NCBI RefSeq assembly: GCF_029028005.1
Contig: NZ_JAOTPO010000016.1
Coordinates: 33,161-97,160 of the forward strand
Origin: Alkalihalobacterium chitinilyticum
GTDB lineage: Bacteria > Bacillota > Bacilli > Bacillales > Bacillaceae_F
Length of the DNA: 64,000 nucleotides
Direction: 5' to 3'
Positions 26,564 through 35,466 of the stretch are shown here, piece by piece; position 1 is the first letter of the stretch; each line of letters starts with the position of its first letter. Made by a program: the position numbers and the translations under genes. The notes under the pieces are model-generated. The model did no database searches and was not told the origin of the DNA. It saw only the letters and a list, made by a program, of their open reading frames with translations.

Positions 26564-28330
26564 TTAATACTTGAATCCAAACAATGCGCCTGATCCGTCA
26601 TCATTTTGTTCAAGCTCACATACAATATCTCGGCTATTCAACTTATCCTTAGAGACATCTGAATCTATTAAACTAATGATATATTGTACATCATTTTCAT
26701 TGCAATATTCTTCAAGGAATTCAAGGTAGGATCCTTTACGATTCTCATGCAATGCTTCAAAAGGTCCATCATGATATAGAAATTTAAAGAAACTTTTATT
26801 GGAATAATAGCTTAAAATAGCTAAATCAAAACACATACATAGCATTTTACGATATGAGAAACCTTCATCTTCATGCGTTAAGTCTCCATTATCAGTGATG
26901 ATACCAGCATTATACTCAACATTAGATGTTGTGTTAGTTGATATATCAATTATTCCATTCTTACTTGTTATATCTTCAAAATATGACTTAAATAAATACC
27001 TTATGTCATTTAATACTTTGTTTCCACTTTCTATCTTTGAACCAATTGATTCATTTACTTTTTCTAGTTCAATTTTCTTTTCGTTCAACTCTTTAATATC
27101 AGTTCTAGTCTGTAATATTATTTCTTTTTGTGTCTCAAGACTTTGGATACTCTTTTCTTTCTCAATTAAATTAGACCTCAATTTTTTGTACTTATTTATA
27201 ACATCGTTATCTTGTAATACATTCAAAATAGCTGAACGTTGTTTTCCTATCTCTTTTAGCTGTTCATCAACTATCTTAAGCTCTGCTTTTTTGTCAGTAT
27301 GGAGCCTCGATAAATGAATCCTTCTATCTTCAAGTAAGGACTTATTGAAACTTATTAACTCCTCATATGATTTTTCTAATTGATCACTAAAATAAATTTG
27401 GACTTCGTCGAAAAGCTCCTTTATGTAGTCAAAGTCATGAAATTCTTTCGTTGCTAAGGAGTTTTCAATTAGTTCAATATCAGACCTTAAATTATAGGCT
27501 TTATTTTGTAGAGAAATTGATTTGTTTTCAATCTCTTTTATTAACTCCTTACTAATCTGTTTCTCGTTTAAGTAGAAGTTAAATGAATCAAGATCGTGTT
27601 CCAACTTTTCCTTTTCTCTTGTTAGAATATCTATTTGGCCATTAATTCTATCTATATCTGAAACACTATAATAGTCTTCCATGTTTTTTATTTTTGTTTT
27701 CAAATTTTCTATTTCATTATTTAGTTTGTATCTTTTTAAAAGAACATCACTATCAAATCCTAGTAATTCAAAAACAAAGGGTTTCCAATCTTCATCGTTA
27801 GAACTTGAATACTTATTTAATTGGAATACATCACTATAATCATTTTGAGTTCTAATAAAGTAACCTACTAATTTCCGATAATCATAATCTCCTAGTATAT
27901 CAAAGTTTAAACTCTCATTTAATATGGTTGTTGCTGGAATAACTTTTTCACTTGTCGTATTTAAAACTAAGTTTGTGTAGTCCCATTCCTCACACTCTAA
28001 TAATTTTGTTGAATGATCAAGTATCTTCATGTCTACTCTAGTTATATTTTTAAAGGATCTTCTAATTGTTATATAATTACCATTATTTAATTTTAGTTCG
28101 AGGTAAAAGGTATGATCTTTAAAAACTTTCTTCTTGTTGTAAAAGTAGTTTCTCTTTTTTACTTCTTTAAGTAGCATGAAATCTATCAGATGTACTAGAG
28201 CACTTTTCCCAAGGTTATGAGGATCATTTACATTTTTATCCTGGACAGAACCAAAAATGATATTTAATCCATCTTTAAATTTTATATTTTTAAACCTTGA
28301 ATCATCGCTATATAGCCTTGATAATTTCAT
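26564..28330 (-). CDS. ABC-three-component system ATPase (DUF2326, SMC-like)
   Basis: The 588-residue SMC/RecN-like ATPase starts MKLSRLYSDDSRFKNIKFKDGLNIIFG and has a P-loop NLGKS at about residue 40, long coiled coils from about 200 to 460, and a C-terminal DUF2326 half with GFSYRKMLCMCFDLAIL (signature-like) and FFKFLYHDGPFEAL (Walker B-like, aspartates with no classic DE). This is the ATPase of ABC-three-component systems, a family proposed to sense foreign DNA or invasion and trigger an effector. It is the last gene of a four-gene minus-strand operon and overlaps the preceding gene by four bases. Confidence 0.85.
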   Translation of the reverse strand: MKLSRLYSDDSRFKNIKFKDGLNIIFGSVQDKNVNDPHNLGKSALVHLIDFMLLKEVKKRNYFYNKKKVFKDHTFYLELKLNNGNYITIRRSFKNITRVDMKILDHSTKLLECEEWDYTNLVLNTTSEKVIPATTILNESLNFDILGDYDYRKLVGYFIRTQNDYSDVFQLNKYSSSNDEDWKPFVFELLGFDSDVLLKRYKLNNEIENLKTKIKNMEDYYSVSDIDRINGQIDILTREKEKLEHDLDSFNFYLNEKQISKELIKEIENKSISLQNKAYNLRSDIELIENSLATKEFHDFDYIKELFDEVQIYFSDQLEKSYEELISFNKSLLEDRRIHLSRLHTDKKAELKIVDEQLKEIGKQRSAILNVLQDNDVINKYKKLRSNLIEKEKSIQSLETQKEIILQTRTDIKELNEKKIELEKVNESIGSKIESGNKVLNDIRYLFKSYFEDITSKNGIIDISTNTTSNVEYNAGIITDNGDLTHEDEGFSYRKMLCMCFDLAILSYYSNKSFFKFLYHDGPFEALHENRKGSYLEFLEEYCNENDVQYIISLIDSDVSKDKLNSRDIVCELEQNDDGSGALFGFKY

Positions 28331-28566
28331 ATTTTCATCTCCAAGACGTCAGATTCTATGTCGTAGTCGACCCTACCTAGCAAGAATAAAAAATCGACTG
28401 CAGGTAAGAATAAATATAGGGCATCATCTCCAATTTGCTTTTCTAATGCATTGTAAAGATTTCCGTAACTACACTTGTAGTCATTTTCTTTGAACACTTT
28501 TATTAATAACGCGACTGCATAAATTAAGCTTCTATTTAAATCTGTAAATTTATCCGGTCTCAGCAT
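28327..28566 (-). CDS. ABC-three-component system middle component
   Basis: The 79-residue protein beginning MLRPDKFTDLNRSLIYAVALLIKVF fits the small middle components of ABC-3C systems (a winged-helix-like fold starting with a LRPDKxxDLNxS pattern). I chose the ATG at 28566 for that reason; the frame is open seven codons further up. It overlaps the preceding gene by 17 bases and its TGA overlaps the ATPase ATG, so the three are translationally coupled. It probably links the third component to the ATPase. Confidence 0.72.
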   Translation of the reverse strand: MLRPDKFTDLNRSLIYAVALLIKVFKENDYKCSYGNLYNALEKQIGDDALYLFLPAVDFLFLLGRVDYDIESDVLEMKI

Positions 28567-29122
28567 TGTTACCACCGTTTTCTCCAATGTGACATATGTA
28601 ATACATAAAATGTACTACCACACTCACCATTTCCTCATTTTCTAAGATCTCAATATCATTTGAATTTAAAAATCTATCAATAATATCATTAATTACTTCG
28701 CTAAAAAATTCCTTTTCTCTTTTTATTTCAGGTATTTTTCTATTGATGGTCTTCTTAATATTACTGTATGATTTCCTTAATTTTTTATTACGAGGATCAG
28801 ATAATATATCTTTAATAGTTTTAAAATAAATGCTGCTTTCAATAATGACATTGTTGTAATCATTACAGCCTTCTTCTTCTAAGTTATTAATAATATTCTT
28901 CGCTACAATGTTTATCCTCTTTAATCCATCATCATCTTCAACACCTTGATTAGGTTCTATGTCATCTTCAAGCTCTAATTCCAGAAAGTCTATTACCTTT
29001 TTTAGGTTATATGGATTAATAGCGTCACTTCTCATATGTATAACGTTTTGGTTATATACATTACCATCGTTGTTATATACTGGGCTATGATCACCTTTTG
29101 TAGTATTTCTACTTCCCGTCAT
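28550..29122 (-). CDS. ABC-three-component system third component (CTD) with a short motif in place of an effector domain
   Basis: The 190-residue protein has a C-terminal helical part (NIINNLEEEGCNDYNN...FKTIKDILSDPRNKKLRKSYSNIKKTINRK) like the ABC-3C C-terminal domain. Usually this domain is fused to an effector such as a nuclease or membrane segment. Here the N-terminus is only about 45 residues and begins with MTGSRNTTKGDHSPVYNNDG, whose TKGxxSPxxNNDGxV pattern also occurs in the small membrane protein encoded just upstream. Its ATG overlaps that gene's TGA (ATGA), so they are made together. The effector role may therefore be in the separate membrane peptide. Confidence 0.65.
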   Translation of the reverse strand: MTGSRNTTKGDHSPVYNNDGNVYNQNVIHMRSDAINPYNLKKVIDFLELELEDDIEPNQGVEDDDGLKRINIVAKNIINNLEEEGCNDYNNVIIESSIYFKTIKDILSDPRNKKLRKSYSNIKKTINRKIPEIKREKEFFSEVINDIIDRFLNSNDIEILENEEMVSVVVHFMYYICHIGENGGNNAETG

Positions 29123-29301
29123 CTCCCATCACCAAAACGCCCTTTTACATCACCATCGTTATTAAAAATAGGACTGTTTTTTCCTTTTGTTTTGTTAATG
29201 TTTTTTTGATTTATCCTTATAGATTTAAAAACATATCCACCTGTAGCTCCAAGTATAAGGGTAAGTAGATGGGTTATAACAGTTGTCCAATCAACAGTCA
29301 T
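29119..29301 (-). CDS. 60-residue one-span membrane protein, first gene of the ABC-3C operon
   Basis: MTVDWTTVITHLLTLILGAT, GGYVFKSIRI: one hydrophobic helix (about residues 5-26), then a basic segment (RINQKNINKTKGK) and the tail SPIFNNDGDVKGRFGDGR. Residues 38-52 share 10 of 15 positions with residues 8-22 of the next protein (T-K-G-x-x-S-P-x-x-N-N-D-G-x-V). GAAGGTGATTG lies before the ATG, and the stop overlaps the next start. I infer a membrane effector or tether for the ABC-3C complex; no known family is recognised. Confidence 0.6.
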   Translation of the reverse strand: MTVDWTTVITHLLTLILGATGGYVFKSIRINQKNINKTKGKNSPIFNNDGDVKGRFGDGR

Positions 29302-29452
29302 TTACAATCACCTTCTTTTTAGTTTAATAAGTTTATGTAATTTCCTTAATAGTCTAAAACTATTATTTCAAATTATGAAAATATTTACAATACCTATGTT
29401 TTTTCGACAAGTATATATGTTATTTGTATTGAAAAAAGGTGTCAAAATAAAA

Positions 29453-29498
29453 AAGCAACCACCCTGACCGTTGTGATTTAGTAGGGGATTGCTTCATT
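29453..29498 (-). terminator. Terminator after hsdR
   Basis: On the minus strand AAGCAATCCCC pairs with GGGTGGTTGCTT and is followed by TTTTATTTT. Confidence 0.75.
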
Positions 29499-29499
29499 C

Positions 29500-31815
29500 T
29501 TAGGATGCCTCTTGCTGATACAAAGCCTTCTGAAAGGAAGTAAATGTTTCTTGTATCTTACTAACTCCACCGAGAACTTCCACTGCATCAGAGATCGAGT
29601 GGTATTTCAATTCTAACAGACGCGGTAACTTTTCTTGATCAAGCTCTTCATAGCCAGTTTCAACGTACTTAGATAGCACAAAATCAAGAAATTCTTGTTC
29701 TTTATCATCTAGATCCTTAAAGATACTAGACCTAGCTTTGGCTACCCGCTCTTCTCTTGAAATTGGCTTTATAGCATATGAGACAAATTCAAGTACATCA
29801 AACAAATCGCTATTGTTAGCATTGATTAAACTTTGTAATGCAGATAATTCATCTTTTCCATACCCAGCATCAGCAAGTTTCTCTAAGAATGCTTTCCGTG
29901 TCTTGGGATTCGACCATATTTCTCGCAACTCTTCTTCACTTTTAAAATAGTCAGGTAGTGTTCCGTATAAGTTTTGTAAGAACTCCTCGGCCGAAATAGG
30001 TTTTCCATCAGCACTCCAAAAGCTAGTAGCAACAGTATGTTGGATTTCTCGCTCTTTTCCGTCTCTAAGCTTTATTTTTATTTTTTTCTTTTGCTCAGGA
30101 GGGTCATCTGTTCCGTCATCCGTACCATCTGGGTCTGTTGTTCCTCCTGGAGGTTTTGGCGCCCTTGGCTTTGGTGGTTCTGGATCTAGCGGAGGTCCAT
30201 CCCATTCAGGATCACTAAAATTAACATAAGCATCAACAAAGTCATAAATCGTAAAAAATTCTTTGCCCTCATACAGCCTTGTTCCCCGGCCTATAATTTG
30301 CTTAAATTCAATCATCGACTTCACAGGTCTCATAAGGACAACATTGCGAACATTCCGAGCATCCACACCAGTAGAAAGCTTTTTTGAAGTGGTAAGAATT
30401 GTTGGAATGGTTTTCTCATTATCCTGGAAGTCTCTTAAATGAAGTTCTCCTAGTGCACCATCATTTGCTGTTACACGCACACAATAAGAGGGATCTTTAC
30501 TTTCACCATATTTATTAATAAAATCACGTACCAATGCCGCATGTGGCTGGTTCGCACAAAATACTATAGATTTTTCCGTTTGGTTAACTGTTTCAAGAAA
30601 AGTTTTTACTCGGTAAGCTTCACGCTCTTGGATTTCAATAATCCTATTAAAGTCACCTTCAGTGTATAGCTTTCCCTCTTCAACTTCTCCTTCTAGGACA
30701 TCATCGTCTGAGGTATACATATAATCATCAACAGTTGTTTTGATTCTCTTCACTTTAAATGGTGTTAAAAATCCATCATTAATTCCTTCTTTTAATGAAT
30801 ATTCATAAATTGGCTTCCCAAAATATTCATAGGTATCTGCATTATACTTTCGCTTAGGTGTAGCCGTTAGACCTAATTGCACAGCTGTACGAAAATATTC
30901 TAATATATCTCGCCAGCTACTCTCATCATTAGCTCCACCACGGTGACACTCATCGATAATAATAAAATCAAAGTAGTCAGGAGGGTAATCACCAAAGTAT
31001 GGTTTCTTATCCTTTCCGCTCATAAAAGTCTGAAAAATAGTAAAGAAGATATTGCCGTTTGTAGGAACTCTTCCCTTTTTCCCTATTTCCTTTGGATTGA
31101 TACGTACCAGAGCATCCTCTGGAAAAGCAGAAAAAGCATTAAAAGCTTGGTCGGCTAAAATATTTCTATCAGCTAAAAACAAGATGCGTGGCCTTCGTGA
31201 CCCGTCACGTTTAATATTCCAACGTGTTTGAAAAAGCTTCCATGCGATTTGAAAGGCAATAAAGGTTTTCCCTGTACCAGTAGCCAAAGTAAGTAATATT
31301 CGTGGTTTTTCTTCTGCAACAGCTGAGACTGTTTTATTAATAGCAATTTCTTGATAATATCGAGGGCTTTTTGTGCCGCCTACATCTTCAAATGGAACGC
31401 TATTGAACTTATCTCTCCATTCATTTTGATCTGAAAAGATTCTATTCCATAGCTCATCAGGAGTAGGAAAGGAAGCAACTAACCCTTCATTTCCGTTTTT
31501 TATACGCATCTCATAAATTTGTTTACCATTACTTGAATATGTATAATCTAGCTTTAGCTTTAGGGCATAATCTTTTGCTTGGGCTACTCCTTCTCCTACT
31601 TCTAATTCATCACTTTTAGCCTCAATAACTGCTAATTTGATTCCTTTATAAACAAGGATATAATCAGCAATTACTGGTTTTGCACGGCCACCAGCTTGAA
31701 TTTTACCAGCAGTAATATGAAACTCTCGTAATACCTTGGAACCTTCAACTACTCCCCATCCACTTTCTCTTAACATTGGGTCAATAAGCTCTGCTCTTGT
31801 TTCAGCTTCATTCAT
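29500..31815 (-). CDS. hsdR: Type I restriction enzyme, endonuclease/translocase subunit HsdR
   Basis: The 771-residue subunit cuts and translocates unmodified DNA. The N-terminal PD-(D/E)xK nuclease is visible in IADYILVYKGIKLAVIEAKS (D51, E65, K67). The SF2 helicase motor has Walker A ATGTGKT at 178-184, DEAD-box IIIDECHRGG and motif III GLTATPK, with RGTRLYEG as motif VI. A Pro-rich linker near residue 555 (EPPKPRAPKPPGG, then acidic) precedes the C-terminal helical domain. It lies 12 nt after hsdS with AGGAGG before the ATG. No disruption is seen. Confidence 0.95.
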   Translation of the reverse strand: MNEAETRAELIDPMLRESGWGVVEGSKVLREFHITAGKIQAGGRAKPVIADYILVYKGIKLAVIEAKSDELEVGEGVAQAKDYALKLKLDYTYSSNGKQIYEMRIKNGNEGLVASFPTPDELWNRIFSDQNEWRDKFNSVPFEDVGGTKSPRYYQEIAINKTVSAVAEEKPRILLTLATGTGKTFIAFQIAWKLFQTRWNIKRDGSRRPRILFLADRNILADQAFNAFSAFPEDALVRINPKEIGKKGRVPTNGNIFFTIFQTFMSGKDKKPYFGDYPPDYFDFIIIDECHRGGANDESSWRDILEYFRTAVQLGLTATPKRKYNADTYEYFGKPIYEYSLKEGINDGFLTPFKVKRIKTTVDDYMYTSDDDVLEGEVEEGKLYTEGDFNRIIEIQEREAYRVKTFLETVNQTEKSIVFCANQPHAALVRDFINKYGESKDPSYCVRVTANDGALGELHLRDFQDNEKTIPTILTTSKKLSTGVDARNVRNVVLMRPVKSMIEFKQIIGRGTRLYEGKEFFTIYDFVDAYVNFSDPEWDGPPLDPEPPKPRAPKPPGGTTDPDGTDDGTDDPPEQKKKIKIKLRDGKEREIQHTVATSFWSADGKPISAEEFLQNLYGTLPDYFKSEEELREIWSNPKTRKAFLEKLADAGYGKDELSALQSLINANNSDLFDVLEFVSYAIKPISREERVAKARSSIFKDLDDKEQEFLDFVLSKYVETGYEELDQEKLPRLLELKYHSISDAVEVLGGVSKIQETFTSFQKALYQQEAS

Positions 31816-31827
31816 ATTTAAACCTCC

Positions 31828-33057
31828 TTAGAGTTCACCATTAAAAGCTTTCTGTAAAATTGATCTTTTTAGTTCATCTAAGTTAGCTAATTTCTGTGCA
31901 TATATTTGTTCGAGCTTTTTTGTTTCTTCTGCTAATGTTTCTAGTTTTTCTGCTATACTTTGTTGTACTGTAAGAGGAGGAAAGCAAGCCTTTAATTCCA
32001 TTACTTTCTTCGGTGATGTATGCCTTACTTTTACCCCACTGGCACTTTCATGTATTAAACTTCTAATTCTTTTGGTGTTAAATAAATAGAAAAGAAACTT
32101 TGTGCTTATTTCAAAATTTTCTTTAAATAAAATAAGTCCTAGCCGCTGATTGTGAAGGAACTTATTTGATTCAGGAATAATAATAGGACTCCCTAATAGA
32201 CCAGCTGCTTGTTCTGTCATAGCAATAAGAATATCACCTTTAGCGAGAATGAAGTTTTCAGGTATTTCACCTATATAATATTTCTGTTTTTCTCCTCTAT
32301 CACGGTAACCACCTTTTTCATAAAAGTTCCCTGGTGTTAGTAAGACATATTCACCTGTTTCCGAAAAAAACTCACTCTTAAATGCAAATCCATGTTTGAT
32401 ATTTATTACTTCCCCAAGCTCCTTCTCTTCCCAATTCTCACCTGGATTTGAAAAAACAGTTTCTACATAGGATTCGAAAAGCTCCATAGAGTTTTGTAAA
32501 TTTGTTTTAGTATTTTCTATTGTTTGTTCAATAGCTTCGAAGGTTTCTTCTATCATTTTAACTAATCTATGTTGCTCAGATAACGGAGGGATAGGTATAG
32601 TTATTTGTTTGTATTCCTTTAGCTGGAGGTTTCTTATACCAGTTGAATGCTTTTGAAGGTTCTCCGTCAAGCCAGTCAAATAGTAATAATGTAAATACCT
32701 ATATAAATAATAACAATCTAATTCTTCCTTATTTTTAACTCTAATTTGAGAAGTGAAATTACTAAAAGAAAACTCTCCATCTTTTTTATCAAACATTACC
32801 ACTCTTCCGACGGGTTGTTTTGGTCCGCCTCCAGATTTTTCTAGAATTATGTCGCCAAACTCCAACTTCCTTTTTGCATATTGAGATTGCTCAACATCTA
32901 AGTAGGCTATATCAGAGAAATCTAAAGTACCCTCTTTAGTAAAATTTTTATTTCTGATAACGCCTACCTCTACATATGGAGGTTTTTTACCTTTCCAAAG
33001 ACCATTTATAAAACTACATACTTCCTCTAGAGTCTTCATTTTCGAGTCTTTCTTCAT
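31828..33057 (-). CDS. hsdS: Type I restriction-modification specificity subunit HsdS
   Basis: The 409-residue subunit sets the recognition sequence. It has two target-recognition domains, each followed by a conserved helix: TRD1 about residues 1-150 then IPPLSEQHRLVKMIEETFEAIEQ; TRD2 about 205-360 then FPPLTVQQSIAEKLETLAEETKKLEQIYAQKLANLDELKRSILQKAFNGEL. Both halves are intact. Its start overlaps the hsdM stop by four bases. Confidence 0.93.
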   Translation of the reverse strand: MKKDSKMKTLEEVCSFINGLWKGKKPPYVEVGVIRNKNFTKEGTLDFSDIAYLDVEQSQYAKRKLEFGDIILEKSGGGPKQPVGRVVMFDKKDGEFSFSNFTSQIRVKNKEELDCYYLYRYLHYYYLTGLTENLQKHSTGIRNLQLKEYKQITIPIPPLSEQHRLVKMIEETFEAIEQTIENTKTNLQNSMELFESYVETVFSNPGENWEEKELGEVINIKHGFAFKSEFFSETGEYVLLTPGNFYEKGGYRDRGEKQKYYIGEIPENFILAKGDILIAMTEQAAGLLGSPIIIPESNKFLHNQRLGLILFKENFEISTKFLFYLFNTKRIRSLIHESASGVKVRHTSPKKVMELKACFPPLTVQQSIAEKLETLAEETKKLEQIYAQKLANLDELKRSILQKAFNGEL

Positions 33058-34508
33058 AGCAACCTCCTAATAACACTTAACATTTCTGCACTTTCATTAT
33101 CAAGTGTTGCTATTTCATCTAGTATATCTTCTGGATCACGTAATACTATTTCGTTGTTTTTATTTGGGTTTCTTACTGATAAATCGTAAGTATCAGGATT
33201 AACATCAGCAATGCTTACTGTCCATGAATTAACTGAATCAGCTTTAGTTTTTTGCAGCTCAATAAAATCAACTAGATCATTTTCATTTAAAGGGTTGGTT
33301 TTCCCCAAGTTCCTTTCCAGATTTAGTTGGTAATACCAAATGTCACTTGTAGGCTTGCCTTTTTCAAAAAACAGTACTACAGTTTTAACCCCCGCTCCTG
33401 TAAAAGTACCACTTGGCATATCCAAAACCGTGTGTAAATTACAACTTTCTAAGAGCTGCTTACGAAGATTAATTGAAGCATTATCTGAATTAGAAAGAAA
33501 CGTATTCTTTATTACTATTCCAGCTTGTCCTCCAGCTTTAAGGATTTTCATAAAATGCTGAAGAAATAAAAAGGCTGTCTCCCCAGTTTTAATTGGGAAA
33601 TTTTGTTGTACCTCAGCTCTTTCCTTACCACCAAATGGAGGATTGGCAAGTATAATTTCGTATCTGTCCTTCTCTTGAACGTCTGATATATTCTCAGTCA
33701 GCGTATTAGTATGAACAATATTTGGGGCCTCAATTCCATGTAATATCATATTCATGATACCGATAATATAGGCTAAAGACTTCTTCTCTTTACCATAAAA
33801 AGTATTTTTCTGTAAGATCTCCATCTCTTTTGTGCTTAAATTTTTGCTTGTCTTTAAGTAATCAAAAGCTTCTACTAAGAAGCCCGCAGACCCAGCTGCC
33901 CCATCGTATATCTTATCTCCTATTTTCGGGGCCACTACCTTTACGATAGTTCTGATAAGAGGACGCGGCGTGTAATATTCCCCGCCGTTACGGCCCGCAT
34001 TACCCATGTTTTTAATCTTATCTTCATATAAATGTGACATTTCATGTTTTTCTGCATGTGAACGAAATCTTAATTCATCTACATAGTTAATAACTTCCCT
34101 AAGATTGTAGCCACTTTGGATTTTGTTGCTTAGTTCAGAAAATATTTCACCTATTTTGTACTCGAGAGTATCAGCACTTGTAGCATCTAATTTAAACTTC
34201 TTTAAATACGGGAATAGTTCATTGTTCACAAACTCTTTCAAATCGTCACCAGTAAGGGCTCTATGGTGATCTAATTTACCATCTTCATCTTTTGGCGCAG
34301 CCCATACTTCCCATTTAAATTCAGGTTTAATTATTTCTTTATACGAATGAGCAGATAATTCAGCCATTGTTTTTTTGTCTCTTTCAAGATCGTCTAAATA
34401 CTTTAGAAAAAGTATCCATGAAGTTTGCTCTATGTAATCTAATTCACTTCCGCAGCCTGCATCTTTCCAAAGTACATCATCTATATTTTTAAAAGTCTGT
34501 TCAAACAC
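33054..34508 (-). CDS. hsdM: Type I restriction-modification methyltransferase subunit HsdM
   Basis: The 484-residue N6-adenine methyltransferase has the HsdM N-terminal helical domain (FEQTFKNIDDVLWKDAGCGSELDYIEQTSWILFLKYLDDLE), the AdoMet motif DGAAGSAGFL at 202-211 and the catalytic NPPF at 289-292. It is the first gene of hsdM-hsdS-hsdR. The complex methylates both strands of its own site to protect the host chromosome. Confidence 0.95.
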   Translation of the reverse strand: MFEQTFKNIDDVLWKDAGCGSELDYIEQTSWILFLKYLDDLERDKKTMAELSAHSYKEIIKPEFKWEVWAAPKDEDGKLDHHRALTGDDLKEFVNNELFPYLKKFKLDATSADTLEYKIGEIFSELSNKIQSGYNLREVINYVDELRFRSHAEKHEMSHLYEDKIKNMGNAGRNGGEYYTPRPLIRTIVKVVAPKIGDKIYDGAAGSAGFLVEAFDYLKTSKNLSTKEMEILQKNTFYGKEKKSLAYIIGIMNMILHGIEAPNIVHTNTLTENISDVQEKDRYEIILANPPFGGKERAEVQQNFPIKTGETAFLFLQHFMKILKAGGQAGIVIKNTFLSNSDNASINLRKQLLESCNLHTVLDMPSGTFTGAGVKTVVLFFEKGKPTSDIWYYQLNLERNLGKTNPLNENDLVDFIELQKTKADSVNSWTVSIADVNPDTYDLSVRNPNKNNEIVLRDPEDILDEIATLDNESAEMLSVIRRLL

Positions 34509-34675
34509 TATCTTTCATCCTCCAAGTCTTTTGGTTCCGTCTCTATTAGAATTTTACTTAACATCCTTTATAGCTCGTCCATTTATACTATTTTATTATA
34601 CAACAATTGTAAGAACCTTACCAAAAGGTCTTTTTTTAAGTACATAAGCCTACTTCAGTAGTAAAACAGAGCAAA

Positions 34676-34716
34676 TAAAAAAAGAATTGATATTATCTAT
34701 CAACTCTTTTTTTTAC
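34676..34716. terminator. Bidirectional terminator between holin and hsdM
   Basis: AAAAAGAATTGATA pairs with TATCAACTCTTTT around a short loop and ends in a T run on either strand; on the minus strand it ends the phage late transcript just after the holin gene. Confidence 0.75.
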
Positions 34717-34974
34717 TGTAGTTTCAATTAAACCAAGCAGAAACTTTATCTCAGCAACATCCTTGGATACTTCTTCTACTTTTTTCGTCTTATTCTCAAG
34801 TGCATCAATCTTTAGAAGTACTTTATCAATCTGAGGGGAGAGCTGAGAATACATATCTCTCATGCCTTCCTCTCTATTTTTTGCTTCTCTCAAAAAGTAA
34901 ATAAACATAAATACAAACAATGCTGCAAACAAACCTTCTTTTAATGCCATGGCTACTAACTCTTCAACAGGCAT
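34693..34974 (-). CDS. BhlA/UviB-type holin-like protein
   Basis: The 93-residue protein starts MPVEELVAMALKEGLFAALFVFMFIYFLREAKNREEGMRDMYSQLSPQIDKVLLKID: one transmembrane helix followed by an amphipathic, charged coiled tail, the form of BhlA/UviB phage holins. It would permeabilise the membrane during lysis. The ATG at 34974 follows TAGGTG; a GTG three codons earlier is less well placed. Normally an endolysin gene is adjacent; here the next genes are the restriction system, and no endolysin is found. Confidence 0.75.
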   Translation of the reverse strand: MPVEELVAMALKEGLFAALFVFMFIYFLREAKNREEGMRDMYSQLSPQIDKVLLKIDALENKTKKVEEVSKDVAEIKFLLGLIETTVKKRVDR

Positions 34975-35009
34975 AGCGCACACCTACTTTCTTCTATATT
35001 TAATAGCAT

Positions 35010-35408
35010 TCAAATAGCCTTAGTTTTAGGCGCTATTGTCGGCTTGTATTGAATTACAAAATCATCAGTTACTTCATTTTTGTAGTTCAAGCCTTCAATG
35101 GACTGATTTAGCTTCCGTGTAATATAACTAATTTCATCATTATCTCCTAGATCAATGAGTCTACACTTTGGATGTTGCCTGTCCTCTACGTCTTGAAGGT
35201 CTTTAACAATAGACTTGATCCGATGGAGTACAAGGTATTCTAGTAATCCAACTAATAGAGCCGCATAGACCCCCAGGTTTATAGTTAGGACCACAATTAT
35301 TCCAACAGTTGTATCGCTTTTTATTAGTGACATGATTGATAAGTACGTTGTTACCATCGTCATTAACATTCCTATACAAATGATTCCATAGAGCTTCTTC
35401 CTTAACAT
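35010..35408 (-). CDS. Two-span membrane protein with HAMP-like domain
   Basis: The 132-residue protein has two transmembrane helices (LYGIICIGMLMTMVTTYLSIM; TVGIIVVLTINLGVYAALLVGLLEYLV) followed by a HAMP-like stretch (LHRIKSIVKDLQDVEDRQHPKCRLIDLGDNDEISYITRKLNQSIEGL) with the proline-free linker, the DNDEISYI motif and the second helix expected of HAMP. There is no kinase or methyl-accepting output domain. HAMP relays from a membrane sensor are not usual in a phage lysis module. It lies 35 nt before the holin gene on the same strand and may act as a holin regulator, which is a guess. Confidence 0.55.
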   Translation of the reverse strand: MLRKKLYGIICIGMLMTMVTTYLSIMSLIKSDTTVGIIVVLTINLGVYAALLVGLLEYLVLHRIKSIVKDLQDVEDRQHPKCRLIDLGDNDEISYITRKLNQSIEGLNYKNEVTDDFVIQYKPTIAPKTKAI

Positions 35409-35466
35409 TGTTAAACAACTCCTTTATTTTGTCTTACTATACTAATACCGCTGACATTCACTTTTT

